Shown piece by piece: positions 1-9,958 of a DNA stretch of 23,134 nt; the first letter of the stretch is position 1; each line of letters opens with the position of its first letter. The translations under genes were made by a program, and so were the position numbers. This stretch comes from a virus, in IMG/VR virus record IMGVR_UViG_3300020200_000187, positions 1-23,134 of that record. One strand, 5' to 3'. Under the pieces are notes generated by a model. The model saw nothing but the letters and a program-made list of their open reading frames with translations, made no database searches and was not told the origin of the DNA.

Positions 1-504
1 CTCTGGATTTAATAACCAACTAATATCTTCCAAATATCTTTTTACCATTGTGTAGCTTAAAAGTTCTATCGTGTTAAAATAATATACATCATTAAGCATC
101 AATTGATACTGAATATTAAACATTCCCTGTGATATTGTATTACTTCCATCTACCTTAAAAATTTTATTAACTCCGATTACTGCTGGAGGAATTTGTATAT
201 AATTTGAAGTTTCTTCATATGAAAATGTAGTAGCAGATCCTACTATTGTAGAACTTGCTGATGTTGTTGTGATTCCAGATGAAGTAGTTGTTCTTGCCCT
301 TCCTCTATCAATATCTTCTTGAGTTACTTTGTATTTCAAATACATTTGCATTACACCATCAAAATGCCTTTCCTGAAAGTATTGTACGGCATCATCAACA
401 AGATCTTCAATTTGCTCATCGGCAACATTAATTTCTAAAACTGGATAACCCAGTTTTCTTTTGCAATATTCTATAAGTTCTTGCCTTGTAGATGGTTGAG
501 CCAT
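1..504 (-). CDS. gp13: Neck protein gp13 homologue, 3' end outside window
   Basis: This is the N-terminal 168 residues of a T4 gp13-type neck protein, which together with gp14 closes the filled head and makes the site for tail joining. The frame is open from ATG at 504 to the window edge at base 1. The protein begins MAQPSTRQELIEYCKRKLGY. Residues 15-50 carry the family signature: KRKLGYPVLEINV, then an acidic stretch and YFQERHFDGV, which parallels RRLGAPIINVEL and YGEYHFDGI of T4 gp13. A region around residues 115-135 (IPPAVIGVNKIFKVDGSN) matches the position of a similar segment in T4. Residues 83-108 are rich in Thr and Ser (RARTTTSSGITTTSAS) and look like a low-complexity insertion. T4 gp13 is 309 residues, so roughly half is missing. 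Gene order (tail genes, then gp13) agrees with T4. The upstream sequence holds a late promoter motif and a weak AAGGG ribosome site (515-519, 10 bases before ATG). Confidence 0.9.
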   Translation of the reverse strand, partial: MAQPSTRQELIEYCKRKLGYPVLEINVADEQIEDLVDDAVQYFQERHFDGVMQMYLKYKVTQEDIDRGRARTTTSSGITTTSASSTIVGSATTFSYEETSNYIQIPPAVIGVNKIFKVDGSNTISQGMFNIQYQLMLNDVYYFNTIELLSYTMVKRYLEDISWLLNPE

Positions 505-526
505 TATAATTTTACCCTTATAGAGG

Positions 527-534
527 TATTTATG
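527..534 (-). promoter_or_regulatory. T4-type late promoter before gp13
   Basis: On the minus strand this reads CATAAATA, one base from the T4 late consensus TATAAATA. It lies 22 bases before the gp13 ATG, so a start site about 6-8 bases downstream would leave a short leader containing AAGGG. The TAA inside the motif is the stop codon of the 75-residue gene before it. In T4 such sites are used by host RNA polymerase with the phage sigma factor gp55 and the sliding clamp. The octamer is short and AT-rich, and a chance match is possible; its place in the only 25-base gap before gp13 is what supports it. Confidence 0.55.
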
Positions 535-757
535 GATTATTAGTTAGTTTAACAAGTAAGTTTTTTATCTCCATTATATCATCTTTAATGATGTCAAAAT
601 CTTCTTCTAATTTTTGAAGTCTCATTTTTTCATTTTTTACATTTTCCATATGTTTAAGATATTGATGATATGAATTGTGATCAGTGTTTATAATAGCTCC
701 AGAATTAGCATCTCTGTAGAGATTTATTCTTCCTTCAACTGGTATTAAGTTATCCAT
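530..757 (-). CDS. Small coiled-coil phage protein, 75 residues, function unknown
   Basis: The protein is highly charged and has no signal peptide or membrane segment. Residues 9-27 hold a short conserved-looking motif, NLYRDANSGAIIN, which resembles small proteins I recall from structural regions of marine T4-like phages. Residues about 33-72 are rich in Lys, Glu, Leu and Ile with heptad-like spacing (MRLQKLEEDFDIIKDDIMEI) and should form one coiled coil. ATG at 757 follows the TGA of the DUF4815 gene with one base between (TGATATG), so translation is probably coupled to that gene. In T4 the place between the fibre genes and gene 13 belongs to wac, coding for fibritin, a 487-residue trimeric coiled coil. 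A shared role is only a guess from position and the coiled coil; a chaperone or minor virion protein is equally possible. That it is a real gene is well supported by tight packing and composition. Confidence 0.75.
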   Translation of the reverse strand: MDNLIPVEGRINLYRDANSGAIINTDHNSYHQYLKHMENVKNEKMRLQKLEEDFDIIKDDIMEIKNLLVKLTNNP

Positions 758-758
758 A

Positions 759-3700
759 TCAAGCTAAAGCAATTGCTCTTAGTTCCTTAATTAAAGGAAC
801 ATTTGCTTGATCGGTTCCTGTCATAATAATCTTAATTGAAAACTTACTAAATGGAGCAAGATTGTCAATACTATATTCATATTCAGAAAATTGGTTATCT
901 TTATTATTTGGATTGATTTTTACGTCAGAACTCGCTGTATTTTTAGACGAATCTATGATCTGACCATTTGTATCAAGATTTTCATAACCTGGGAATGGTT
1001 CGTATGATGGTGAAGTTGCAGTGCTATCATCTCTAAAAATTCTATATAAAACTTTTATGTCGGAAGTTTCTGGTCTATAAGCACTAAATAAGACTTTTAA
1101 TGATATTGCCGGATTTGCTAGTTTAACATCATTAGAAACATATACAGCAGAGTGAATATCATTTATGGGACTTCTTGTACTACGGAGTCTTTCTGTATTT
1201 GCAGTCCAATTATCAACAGGGGCATCAATTTTATTTGATGTTAAGATCATGCTAACTCTTTCTGCATCAATTACAGGAGAAACTCTATCATCTCCAGTAA
1301 ACATATCAATCACAAGAGTAAGTGATTTATTGCCGGGTAAATCAGTCAATTGAGCATCTTCATTTTCCGGTGAAGCGACCATTCTAAGAGTAGTAAGGTC
1401 ATTGATATCATTTAAAGTTACTGACTCAAACCCTTCATCTTGGAAAGAAATTTCACTTCCATCAACACTAGTGGCACTAATAGTTCTAATTCTAGAAGAT
1501 ATTCCAGTTCCTTTTGGTGTAAAAATGTTTACGTTTGGAGTAATTGATGAAAATACAATATTTTGAGATGCTGTAAAAGTATCCAACCCTTCTATATTAT
1601 AATTTGGACTTGAACCATTTTTAGTTTCGTTAAAGTATAAATCTGGGAAATAAAAATCTGAATTTCCAGATCTATTGATGCCATAATCAGTATCAATCAT
1701 ATCAATTTTAATATAATAATTGTCATGATTGATAGGAGTTGGAACTGTAGCTAATGGAGAAGACATATTATGAACTCTATTAATTCTTCTTAAAGATACT
1801 CCATTAAATTCATACTTATAAACATAATCATCTTTTTCATGTTGTGTTGCTTGCAGTTCTTTGAACGAACCAGAATCAATACCTCTCGTAATACCTGTAA
1901 GGGTATTATTAGAGTCATTAACTCCAGTATATTTTATAACTTCTTTTTCGATTTTAACGTAACCTGGATTTGTACTCGAAACACTTACGTTTTCAAACGT
2001 GGTGAAGATTCCAACTGAAGAAACTTCAATGGGAGTAGTTGCATTAGATGAATATGTTGCTGAGAGAATAACTGGTTTAATGTTGGATTTAACGCCTCTG
2101 ATTAAAACCAAGTTATTTGTGGAATACATTCCGTGACTTGGATTTGTAATTTTAAAATGAAGTCCATCATTTGTAGCATTTTGTTTACGATATGAGACTG
2201 TAGCAACTCCAATTGCACTTGTAATACCCGAACTGGTAACAAATGTAGCAAGTTTTCCAAGAAGAGAAGAACTGGTATTACCTTGAACATTATCTAAGAA
2301 TAATGTGTTTACAGAACCTAAAGAATTGACTGATAGTTGTGCTTGAGTAGAATTAATAATTGTACTTGCAACCGATACTATATCTCCAACACGATATCCA
2401 AATCCTCCATTAACGACTGTCGATATTCCAAGACCATTGGAACTGAATGTAAGATTTGCAGTCAATCCTTCACCATCTCCTGTTACCGTTTCTAACGGAA
2501 CATTATTAATTGATGTATTCGAATAACCACTTCCAACATTTATAGTTGTCAATCCAACTGGAGAAATGCTTACTGATCCTGCAAGTCCAACTAATTTTCC
2601 ACTTAAATTGGTATCAGTAACCCCAATACTTACACCAAAAGATAAAGGAGTAGTAGAAATATATGTTGATAACCCCAATGTGAATTTATTTGAAAGGGAA
2701 TTTAATGAACTGGGACTTAAAGAAATTCTAGTATCATTTAATTTTCTTTCACTGTCTTCCTCCGCTTTTCCTGGAATTGGATTATAGAATGAGAATGTAG
2801 CAGGATCTTTGCTAAACACAGCTCTATATAATGTAAATTTCAAGTCTTCGTATCCACTAGGCTCCCAAGTTGATCCATTTTGAGATTTGAATAAAGATCC
2901 TAGAGTTGGTTGTTGAGAAACAATTCTTTTTGCAGACTCGGGCAAATCTCTAGTTGAAACATCTTCTTCTCCCATTCTAGAAATCCAAACTTGATATTCC
3001 GTAGAATCTGATAGAAGAACTAAAGCATATTCTTTTTCATTTTCCAGATATACTGGAGATTTGAAAGATACTTCTGTTGCTTTAGATGCATCTTCAGATG
3101 GATCAATTTGAGATGGATTAATTATGACTTCTGCATCTTTTGATAAAACAGTTGATGTCGGAACTCCATTTTCAACTGTTCTTATTTGAACGATGACCGG
3201 TTTCTTGATTTCCTGCCCATTAATGGCATAAACGTTAGTATCTTTTTTGTAAAAATAAAGATCTACTTTAGTCACAAAAACACCATTTGGTTCTGAAATT
3301 GCAAAACTCTGAGCTAAAGGATCGGCATAGCAAGATTCTTTTTTGGGTAATGTGCCTGTTTCTACTATTTTTGTTAATGAGTTGACAAAACTAGAATCTG
3401 AAATTAAAGCGGAATCAACAGAACTCTTTTCTCGTGTTGTGTTATAAGTTTCTTTGCGAACTTTTGCATTTCTTACTCCAAGAACAGTATCTTGAGAATT
3501 CTGTAAGAAACCTTGGGCAAAGAAATCATCTTGAGCAAAAGAACTTACTCCACCACTAATCGCATTATCATCTTTGGAGTCACTTAATCTAAATTGTCTG
3601 ATACCAGTCTCAAATTTTCTTTCATTATTATTCGGAACATAGAAAGAACCTATAAGTGTTCCAACTTCATCTGAAATTAATGCTACTTTGGTAACAACTG

Positions 3701-6700
3701 CACTTGCAAGAGAGTCTTCTCCAATCAACTCGCAATTATCTCTAATTTGACCGAAAAATTCTCCATTGGAAGATTCTGCTAGAGATGCAGTATCTATGTT
3801 TAAAACAGTGCTAGACAGACTATATGCACCCTGTAACCTCTCTCCCGTCTCACTGTAGGGATTTGTCGTATACGTTTCTGTTGGGGCATTATAAGGTCCG
3901 TATTTATGATTTGATTCTGCAACTCTAAATCTACCAATAATTTTTCCTGAGTTATTTTCACACCTAACAGTTTCTCCGACTTTAAATGGTCTGTTTCCAG
4001 AAACATTGATCATTAATATTTCTATAAGTTTTGGTAAACAATAAGATGCAACCTTTACATTATCAAAGAAAGGATAAAATCGAGTATTTGGTTTTAATTT
4101 TTTAGCGACAAACTCGACATTTCTTTCTCTCATATATTTGAGAGTTTCTGTATTAACAATCCTGGAACCAAGATTTACTGAGTCGATATCTTCAGATACT
4201 TCCCATACAACATCTTCTCTTGATTGCTTCATTGTCAGTTCAACCTGAAGCTTATCTGTTACGGTTCCCTTCTTGTTTGGATTTGGTGATCCCTTTTCAC
4301 TATTAATAGTTTGACTTGCATTCTTAGAGACATTACTTCTAACATCAACACCAATCCAATCAGTTTGCCAAACGCCGTATTGTATAGGACTAAATCCGGT
4401 CTTTGGATTTACATCTAACTGCTTAATAGTAGATTGATAACTACCTTCAACCGTTACTTTATTAGTTGCAAGTTTTTCGGAATCAAACCAAGTATCTGAT
4501 GATGGACTAAGTTCAAGAATCCCTGTATAAGATGTAACTAGAAAAGGTGTTACATTTTCTACCCTTGTTGCAAATTCATTTTTAAGAAGTTCTTTATGTG
4601 TATATTTTAAAGTTATAATATTATTTTCATGTTTTTTATAATTTTCATCTTGACCAGACTCTTCATACTTATAGTCTACTGAGCTATCTTTGGTTCCAGA
4701 TACTCCGATAGCTGCAGATTGACCAATTAAGTCTAAATTAGCAATATTATATGATGGCCTTAAGTAACCTTTTCCTTTGTCAATACTTGCTTTAAAGATT
4801 GGATTTTTGTCATCATGAGCGACATGAGATTTAAAATTATCAACAAAAAATCCAGACTTAAATCTATCAAGTCCATTTGTTTTTACTGTTAAAGTATCCG
4901 CTGCAACTTCAAGTAAAGATAGTTGAGTGTAATATTCGAGATTTTTAATTCTACCTTCAAGTCTCGAAATATCTTGCATTCTATATCTTTTGTGTGTGGC
5001 TAAAGATATAACAGCATCATCAATTTTATATAGATATGCTGGAATATTTACAGTAGCAATTTCCAACATATCATCGACACTTTTTGGTGGCAATGGATTG
5101 ATAGATGGAATTCCTTTGACAACTTGAATATTTCCTTCTTTACTTAAGAAAATTTTGTCTATTCTTGGTAAATAATAGGAAAAACTTACAAAGAAACTTT
5201 TGTCTGGAGCAATGTAATACTGATTTGATTGTCCTTGACCAGAGAAGTTTCTAGATGCGAATTCAAATGGAGAATAATTTGAATTCATATCATAAGGAGA
5301 AACTCTTGGTCTGATATCAAGTCTGTCAGATGCCCTATCTGCATTGATAAAAGGTAAATTACCATATTCTTCTACAGGGTAACTATCTACAGTTACGATA
5401 TCTCCAGTATCACTTGATTCAATATAATAGTTTTGGAAAATAACTTTTATTTTTCTAGTAGGACTAAACCTATCATCTTTTTTAATAAGTCTGGAGTAAT
5501 CATAATAATTATTTTTATAACCATCATCTAATTCATATCTTGTGGTGATATTTTTATCACTCAAAGTAAGAACATCACAAATTCCAGTTATTTTCGAATC
5601 TACAAATGCTACAGTTTCTCCAGAAGAAAACTGTGATGTGTTTAAATAAACAAATTCAACAATTGAATTTGTTGGGATGGAAACTACTATTCCAACAGCA
5701 CCACTACTTTGGCCCACGAATTTTTCACCAATTAATAAATCTGTTGTAATTTTGTTAAGTCCACTTAAAGATCCAAGTGTAAATGACATTGTTGGCAACG
5801 TTGGATCATTTGTATCATCAGATTCAAAAATAGATAATACTTTCACTACGTCTGGAACATTTAAAGAAATTTCTTCATCTTGTACTCTAGTTCCGTAAAC
5901 TTCACTGTAAGTGAGACCATCATTTAAAGTTGATGATCCAGTTCCAGATTCTTTTCTATTTGATCTACTAATAATTAAAGAATTAACTCGATTAAGTTTC
6001 TTTATTTTAGGAGTTAAATTTGATTTTTTAATAGTAATAATTAAAGTAGCATTACTTCCACTTGCTTTGCTTAAATTTTTTATTTCAAGTTGCTTCATTC
6101 CACTAAGGAATGAAAATTGAGACGAAACCAAAGGTTCAATAGTTCCATCACTATACGATAAACAATAACCATCAGATTCATATCCAGTATAAATGTAATC
6201 TGTATTACTTAAGTCTGGTCCAGTTATATTATTTCCAGAAAAACTTGCAATATTATACTGTCTCTTTAAGGTTATCTCCGAATTCTTAGAATCAACGGAC
6301 TTAATATTTTTTTGTGTCAATTTTACAGTGTAAGTTGAATCTGAAACATTATATCTTTTTGATGTTTTTATTGTCAGATCATTAATAGTAATGTTTGCAT
6401 CTGGCGTTTCTCCATTACAGATACCATTTACAGTTGTTACTGGAGATAATTGTACTAATCTTCCACTTGAAGATATAGAAGAAACTTTATTGAAGGTAAC
6501 AGTAGTAAAACCAGCAACAGATGTTCTGTTATAACTAACAACATTACCTACAGTAACAATGCCAATAAAATTAACATCTGAAGAAGTTAAAGTAGAAATT
6601 CCAGTTGCATCTTTGGCAGAAATTGTATATGATGGAATGGGAACCTTTGCTGCAGATGTTTTAATGTTAATATTTGGTGATACATCAACATCAAGTAAAA

Positions 6701-8366
6701 GATCCGCATTAAAAGTTGAAGATCCATCACTTTGATAAACTGAATAAACATTCCCCAATGTATAATCATTTACAGATCTAATAATATGTCCAAAAGTTCC
6801 TATTCCATTTACAACAATACCTTCATTTTTTACAAATTTTCCATTAACATCACATAGGGTAAGTTGGTCTGCTCCGGAAACATTAGACCTCAAATATCCT
6901 TTAGCTCCACTTGAAGTTCCCTCTATTAAAATTGGAGTCGATAAAGTGATGTTCGTGCTTAATCCTATCTTTGTAAAAGTTTCTACATCAAAAAAGCTTA
7001 ATTCCCAGTTTGTTGTAATTCCCGTAGCATTTATATTTCTGAAGTCATAAGCTCTAGCAACTCCGATTTCTTCTCCCGCAGATGTAGATCTAGTGTTACC
7101 AATTCTACTATCTCTAAGACTCAGATAGGCAGTTGTTCCCAAACCAACTTTAGGTTGACCATAAACATTGTTTACATAAACAGAACCACCAGCTTTAAAT
7201 GCAACACCTTCGTTTGATATACTATTAGTTGTTCTTGGTTTATCAATATCTATTAAAGTTTGACCGTCTTTAACAACTTCAAATCCTCTAACATAAGCTT
7301 TCCCTGGAGAAATTTTATATACCATCAAATCATCTGATGCCTTATTTCCATTCGGAGTGAGTTCATTTTCAAAAAATAAACCATTATTTCCAAGTCGGTC
7401 ATTTAATGAATTTTTTGGAATAATAGTGAATGGTGTGATGTAATAATCACCGGATTCATCATAAGTTCTTCTTGCTAGTTCTTCTGCAATTACACTATAT
7501 TGAGTTTTAGTTACAAATTTCTGTGGTGATCCATCATCAATTCTTAATAGTTCAATGAAGTTTTGATCGTCAAAGTCATCAATAGGTTTTTTGATTAAAG
7601 TTGTTGAAATTTTTAATCTATCTGCTCCCGGAGCAGAGTAATTCGAAAATCCTCTAGAGTTATCATATAAAGACTCATCTTGATCTGCAGTTATTATTTC
7701 TTCGTTTACAAATAATCCAATTCTATAAGTTGGAGAACTTGAAAAATTATCAAGAACCAGAGTCTGTGAAGGAACTCTTACAAAATAACCTCTTATAAAA
7801 TATACACCTTCTCCGATAAATGCTGCTGATCCGGTGCTTGTAGATCCGGAATTTATTGTTTTTGCAAAATTTTGTCCAGAAGAAATAATATTTGAAATAC
7901 CAAAGGTAATATTAGATAAAGTAACTAAATTTTCCCCATCAACAAATTTAACTACACCGAAGTCTGTACCAGCACTCTCATAATTTATATAAAGAATTAT
8001 ATTTCCCGTATCCTCATTAATTGCAGTATTAGTAATTCCTGCAACCACTCCACTAATAGATCCCTGTATTTTTACTCCTATCAGTTTATCTAGATATAAA
8101 TTTACGGGTAAACCTAAAAAGTCAGGTTCAATTTGAACATTTTCATATTTTAAAGTAAAAGTAATATTACCAGGTATTACTCTAGATCCTTCTTTAAAAA
8201 AGTGATTACCAAATTTTTCAATTTGGTTTTGAAGTATCGATTGTAGAGTAGTTAATTCTCTAGCTTGTACTGAATATCCGGGTCTAAAAAGAACTTTATG
8301 AAAATCTTTATTTGCATCAAAATCGTCAAAATAGGGAGTTCTATTTAAATTAGTTTCCTGTGGCAT
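759..8366 (-). CDS. DUF4815-type virion structural protein, 2535 residues (baseplate-peripheral or fibre-like)
   Basis: This is a giant tail-associated protein in the place of T4 genes 9 to 12, probably on the outer baseplate or in a fibre. Residues 10-65 carry the DUF4815 signature: TPYFDDFDANKDFHKVLF, FRPGYSVQARELTTLQSILQ, then FFKEGSRVIPG. Residues about 950-1050 (YDYSRLIKKDDRFSPTRKI and RPRVSPYD) are also typical. Residues 1125-1155 (RMQDISRLEGRIKNLEYYT) should form a coiled coil, a fixed part of this family. Residues about 1680-1800 hold a beta domain (DPLAQSFAISEPNGVFVTKV ending VWISRMGEED). Residues 1945-2000 contain two GxGY modules shared with its neighbours, and about 2115-2165 a KIEKEVIKYTG module. 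The last 145 residues form a final domain ending with IIMTGTDQANVPLIKELRAI. ATG at 8366 lies 5 bases after the gp8 stop, with no clear ribosome site. The molecular role is inferred from family and position, as no member known to me has a proven activity. Confidence 0.9.
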   Translation of the reverse strand: MPQETNLNRTPYFDDFDANKDFHKVLFRPGYSVQARELTTLQSILQNQIEKFGNHFFKEGSRVIPGNITFTLKYENVQIEPDFLGLPVNLYLDKLIGVKIQGSISGVVAGITNTAINEDTGNIILYINYESAGTDFGVVKFVDGENLVTLSNITFGISNIISSGQNFAKTINSGSTSTGSAAFIGEGVYFIRGYFVRVPSQTLVLDNFSSSPTYRIGLFVNEEIITADQDESLYDNSRGFSNYSAPGADRLKISTTLIKKPIDDFDDQNFIELLRIDDGSPQKFVTKTQYSVIAEELARRTYDESGDYYITPFTIIPKNSLNDRLGNNGLFFENELTPNGNKASDDLMVYKISPGKAYVRGFEVVKDGQTLIDIDKPRTTNSISNEGVAFKAGGSVYVNNVYGQPKVGLGTTAYLSLRDSRIGNTRSTSAGEEIGVARAYDFRNINATGITTNWELSFFDVETFTKIGLSTNITLSTPILIEGTSSGAKGYLRSNVSGADQLTLCDVNGKFVKNEGIVVNGIGTFGHIIRSVNDYTLGNVYSVYQSDGSSTFNADLLLDVDVSPNINIKTSAAKVPIPSYTISAKDATGISTLTSSDVNFIGIVTVGNVVSYNRTSVAGFTTVTFNKVSSISSSGRLVQLSPVTTVNGICNGETPDANITINDLTIKTSKRYNVSDSTYTVKLTQKNIKSVDSKNSEITLKRQYNIASFSGNNITGPDLSNTDYIYTGYESDGYCLSYSDGTIEPLVSSQFSFLSGMKQLEIKNLSKASGSNATLIITIKKSNLTPKIKKLNRVNSLIISRSNRKESGTGSSTLNDGLTYSEVYGTRVQDEEISLNVPDVVKVLSIFESDDTNDPTLPTMSFTLGSLSGLNKITTDLLIGEKFVGQSSGAVGIVVSIPTNSIVEFVYLNTSQFSSGETVAFVDSKITGICDVLTLSDKNITTRYELDDGYKNNYYDYSRLIKKDDRFSPTRKIKVIFQNYYIESSDTGDIVTVDSYPVEEYGNLPFINADRASDRLDIRPRVSPYDMNSNYSPFEFASRNFSGQGQSNQYYIAPDKSFFVSFSYYLPRIDKIFLSKEGNIQVVKGIPSINPLPPKSVDDMLEIATVNIPAYLYKIDDAVISLATHKRYRMQDISRLEGRIKNLEYYTQLSLLEVAADTLTVKTNGLDRFKSGFFVDNFKSHVAHDDKNPIFKASIDKGKGYLRPSYNIANLDLIGQSAAIGVSGTKDSSVDYKYEESGQDENYKKHENNIITLKYTHKELLKNEFATRVENVTPFLVTSYTGILELSPSSDTWFDSEKLATNKVTVEGSYQSTIKQLDVNPKTGFSPIQYGVWQTDWIGVDVRSNVSKNASQTINSEKGSPNPNKKGTVTDKLQVELTMKQSREDVVWEVSEDIDSVNLGSRIVNTETLKYMRERNVEFVAKKLKPNTRFYPFFDNVKVASYCLPKLIEILMINVSGNRPFKVGETVRCENNSGKIIGRFRVAESNHKYGPYNAPTETYTTNPYSETGERLQGAYSLSSTVLNIDTASLAESSNGEFFGQIRDNCELIGEDSLASAVVTKVALISDEVGTLIGSFYVPNNNERKFETGIRQFRLSDSKDDNAISGGVSSFAQDDFFAQGFLQNSQDTVLGVRNAKVRKETYNTTREKSSVDSALISDSSFVNSLTKIVETGTLPKKESCYADPLAQSFAISEPNGVFVTKVDLYFYKKDTNVYAINGQEIKKPVIVQIRTVENGVPTSTVLSKDAEVIINPSQIDPSEDASKATEVSFKSPVYLENEKEYALVLLSDSTEYQVWISRMGEEDVSTRDLPESAKRIVSQQPTLGSLFKSQNGSTWEPSGYEDLKFTLYRAVFSKDPATFSFYNPIPGKAEEDSERKLNDTRISLSPSSLNSLSNKFTLGLSTYISTTPLSFGVSIGVTDTNLSGKLVGLAGSVSISPVGLTTINVGSGYSNTSINNVPLETVTGDGEGLTANLTFSSNGLGISTVVNGGFGYRVGDIVSVASTIINSTQAQLSVNSLGSVNTLFLDNVQGNTSSSLLGKLATFVTSSGITSAIGVATVSYRKQNATNDGLHFKITNPSHGMYSTNNLVLIRGVKSNIKPVILSATYSSNATTPIEVSSVGIFTTFENVSVSSTNPGYVKIEKEVIKYTGVNDSNNTLTGITRGIDSGSFKELQATQHEKDDYVYKYEFNGVSLRRINRVHNMSSPLATVPTPINHDNYYIKIDMIDTDYGINRSGNSDFYFPDLYFNETKNGSSPNYNIEGLDTFTASQNIVFSSITPNVNIFTPKGTGISSRIRTISATSVDGSEISFQDEGFESVTLNDINDLTTLRMVASPENEDAQLTDLPGNKSLTLVIDMFTGDDRVSPVIDAERVSMILTSNKIDAPVDNWTANTERLRSTRSPINDIHSAVYVSNDVKLANPAISLKVLFSAYRPETSDIKVLYRIFRDDSTATSPSYEPFPGYENLDTNGQIIDSSKNTASSDVKINPNNKDNQFSEYEYSIDNLAPFSKFSIKIIMTGTDQANVPLIKELRAIALA

Positions 8367-8371
8367 GATTG

Positions 8372-9943
8372 TTAAAACTGCAGTATGATTTTAATGTCTT
8401 CTTTCTGATTAGAAGTCCGAATTACTGAGGGTCTATTATCAACATATAAAATATCACCAGAATATTTTTCAACCTCTGGATAAGATACACCTTGTATAAA
8501 GGATTGACCAAGGTAATAAGTAAAATTATTTATCACCGTAGTTATACCTGGATTAGTAGAAGTTCCAAATGCTGTATCTATTGTTAAATTATTAGATCCA
8601 CCAAAAATAGTTAAAGATCCACCTGTTCCCAGAGAAGATGAAAATTCAAATTGCTCATATCCATATTGGGGAGAAATTGGATTATTATATACATCTCTTT
8701 GTGTTGAAATTGAGACGTTCGATTCTTGCCAATATTTTATAACTCCAGTTACATTATCCCATGATGCAACTTTACCAACTGCAGTAGAAGCAACCCCGAC
8801 ACTTTGTCTTATTTGTGAGTCTATGGTATATGTTGTTGATGACACTTGTCCAGTTAATTTGAGTGCATATAAAGCACTTGCTTTTTGTTTCGTTAAAATA
8901 GAGGTTGAACTATAAGATTTTGGATCTTTGATAATTCCAACTCTAGCAAACTGATTTCCTATAACAAAATCTGGATCTATAGAATCATTTTCAAATCTAG
9001 AATAAATTAAAGTTTTAGTTGCACCAAGTTCTCTGTAGATATCATATCCATGCCCACCTTGGGGAGGGATAATCACCAAAAACTCTGCATCTTTGTCTGA
9101 TAATCCATTAGTAATTCCTCTTGATTCTAAGTCAACTGTTCCAAATGTATAACCAGAACCACCATTAGTTACTGATATTGAAGAAACTTTTTGATCTGCT
9201 CCAACGACTATGGAACACAAAGCTCCACTACCATTTCCTTTGATTGGGACATCATTATAGATATTTGGTGTATATCCTTTTCCTCTATCGATAATAACTG
9301 CGGTTTTAATTTGTTGACTTATGGAAGTATTATCTCTTACTGCAGCAACATTTGTATTTGTATCCCAATCTGAAGGAACGGGCATGTAATCCGTAGAGTC
9401 AAATTTAACTAATTCTGATGGTTTGATGGTGTAAAGATATTTCCATAAATATCCATCTCCACTTACCCCAGCTGCTCTTGGTTCTAAATCAACAAAAGTT
9501 GGTTCATCTAGAGATGGTTTTCCGTTAGGATTATCTGGATCTGCTCCATTATTGATGCAAATATAAACTCTATAGTCACTATTGACTACGTAGTAGTTTG
9601 AGTTATAAAGATTAGTTGCTCCACTATTGGGAGCAAAATTATCTGCTGAATAATCATGACGATACATGTCATATGTAGTGCCAGATTCCCATGCAATTTT
9701 ACGAACTACTTTTGAAATATCTGAAGAATTTAACTTCTTCATAGCAATCATAGTATCCCAAAATGTATTATATTGATCAAAATTGTCTACAGGTCCCGGT
9801 GGATTAGTATCCCAGTCAGCATCAACTTCTGTTGCATTGGGAAGACCCAAGAAAATATAATAACTTGAAGTTGTAGAAGTAACTCCAGCAATTAAATTAT
9901 CGCAATTTAATATTCTAAATTGATTTGTAATTATCGCAGACAT
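8372..9943 (-). CDS. gp8: Baseplate wedge protein gp8
   Basis: In T4, gp8 binds gp7 and gp10 in the baseplate wedge. Homology shows at both ends. The N-terminus (AIITNQFRILNCDNLIAG, then SSYYIFLGLP) parallels T4 AIVTSKFRTEKMLNFYNSIG followed by IFITFGR. Residues about 160-190 (GDGYLWKYLYTIKPSELVKF) match T4 GDGYVWEYLFEIPPD. The end (SGDILYVDNRPSVI, then KEDIKIILQF) matches T4 SGEMIYMENRPPII and TEEINILFTF. At 523 residues it is much longer than T4 gp8 (334). The extra length lies mainly in the second half and includes two GxGY modules at about 218-270 (RGKGYTPNIY and GGSGYTFGTV) like those in both giant neighbours. ATG at 9943 follows the stop of the giant gene by 18 bases. A late promoter motif lies just before it and there is no clear Shine-Dalgarno sequence (AACCTTAAATG). 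Confidence 0.9.
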   Translation of the reverse strand: MSAIITNQFRILNCDNLIAGVTSTTSSYYIFLGLPNATEVDADWDTNPPGPVDNFDQYNTFWDTMIAMKKLNSSDISKVVRKIAWESGTTYDMYRHDYSADNFAPNSGATNLYNSNYYVVNSDYRVYICINNGADPDNPNGKPSLDEPTFVDLEPRAAGVSGDGYLWKYLYTIKPSELVKFDSTDYMPVPSDWDTNTNVAAVRDNTSISQQIKTAVIIDRGKGYTPNIYNDVPIKGNGSGALCSIVVGADQKVSSISVTNGGSGYTFGTVDLESRGITNGLSDKDAEFLVIIPPQGGHGYDIYRELGATKTLIYSRFENDSIDPDFVIGNQFARVGIIKDPKSYSSTSILTKQKASALYALKLTGQVSSTTYTIDSQIRQSVGVASTAVGKVASWDNVTGVIKYWQESNVSISTQRDVYNNPISPQYGYEQFEFSSSLGTGGSLTIFGGSNNLTIDTAFGTSTNPGITTVINNFTYYLGQSFIQGVSYPEVEKYSGDILYVDNRPSVIRTSNQKEDIKIILQF

Positions 9944-9958
9944 TTAAGGTTTTTTATT

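Noticed and set aside
505-529. Terminator between the 75-residue gene and gp13
   Set aside because: No stem-loop with a T-run can be drawn in these 25 bases; the sequence fits a promoter and leader better.
3901-3908. A third CATAAATA on the minus strand
   Set aside because: It lies deep inside the DUF4815 gene, coding for part of NHKYGP, with no gene start near it. It shows that chance matches occur.
9444-9451. CATAAATA on the plus strand inside gp8
   Set aside because: It would drive antisense RNA with no gene to read, and the bases are explained by the conserved gp8 motif GYLWKY.
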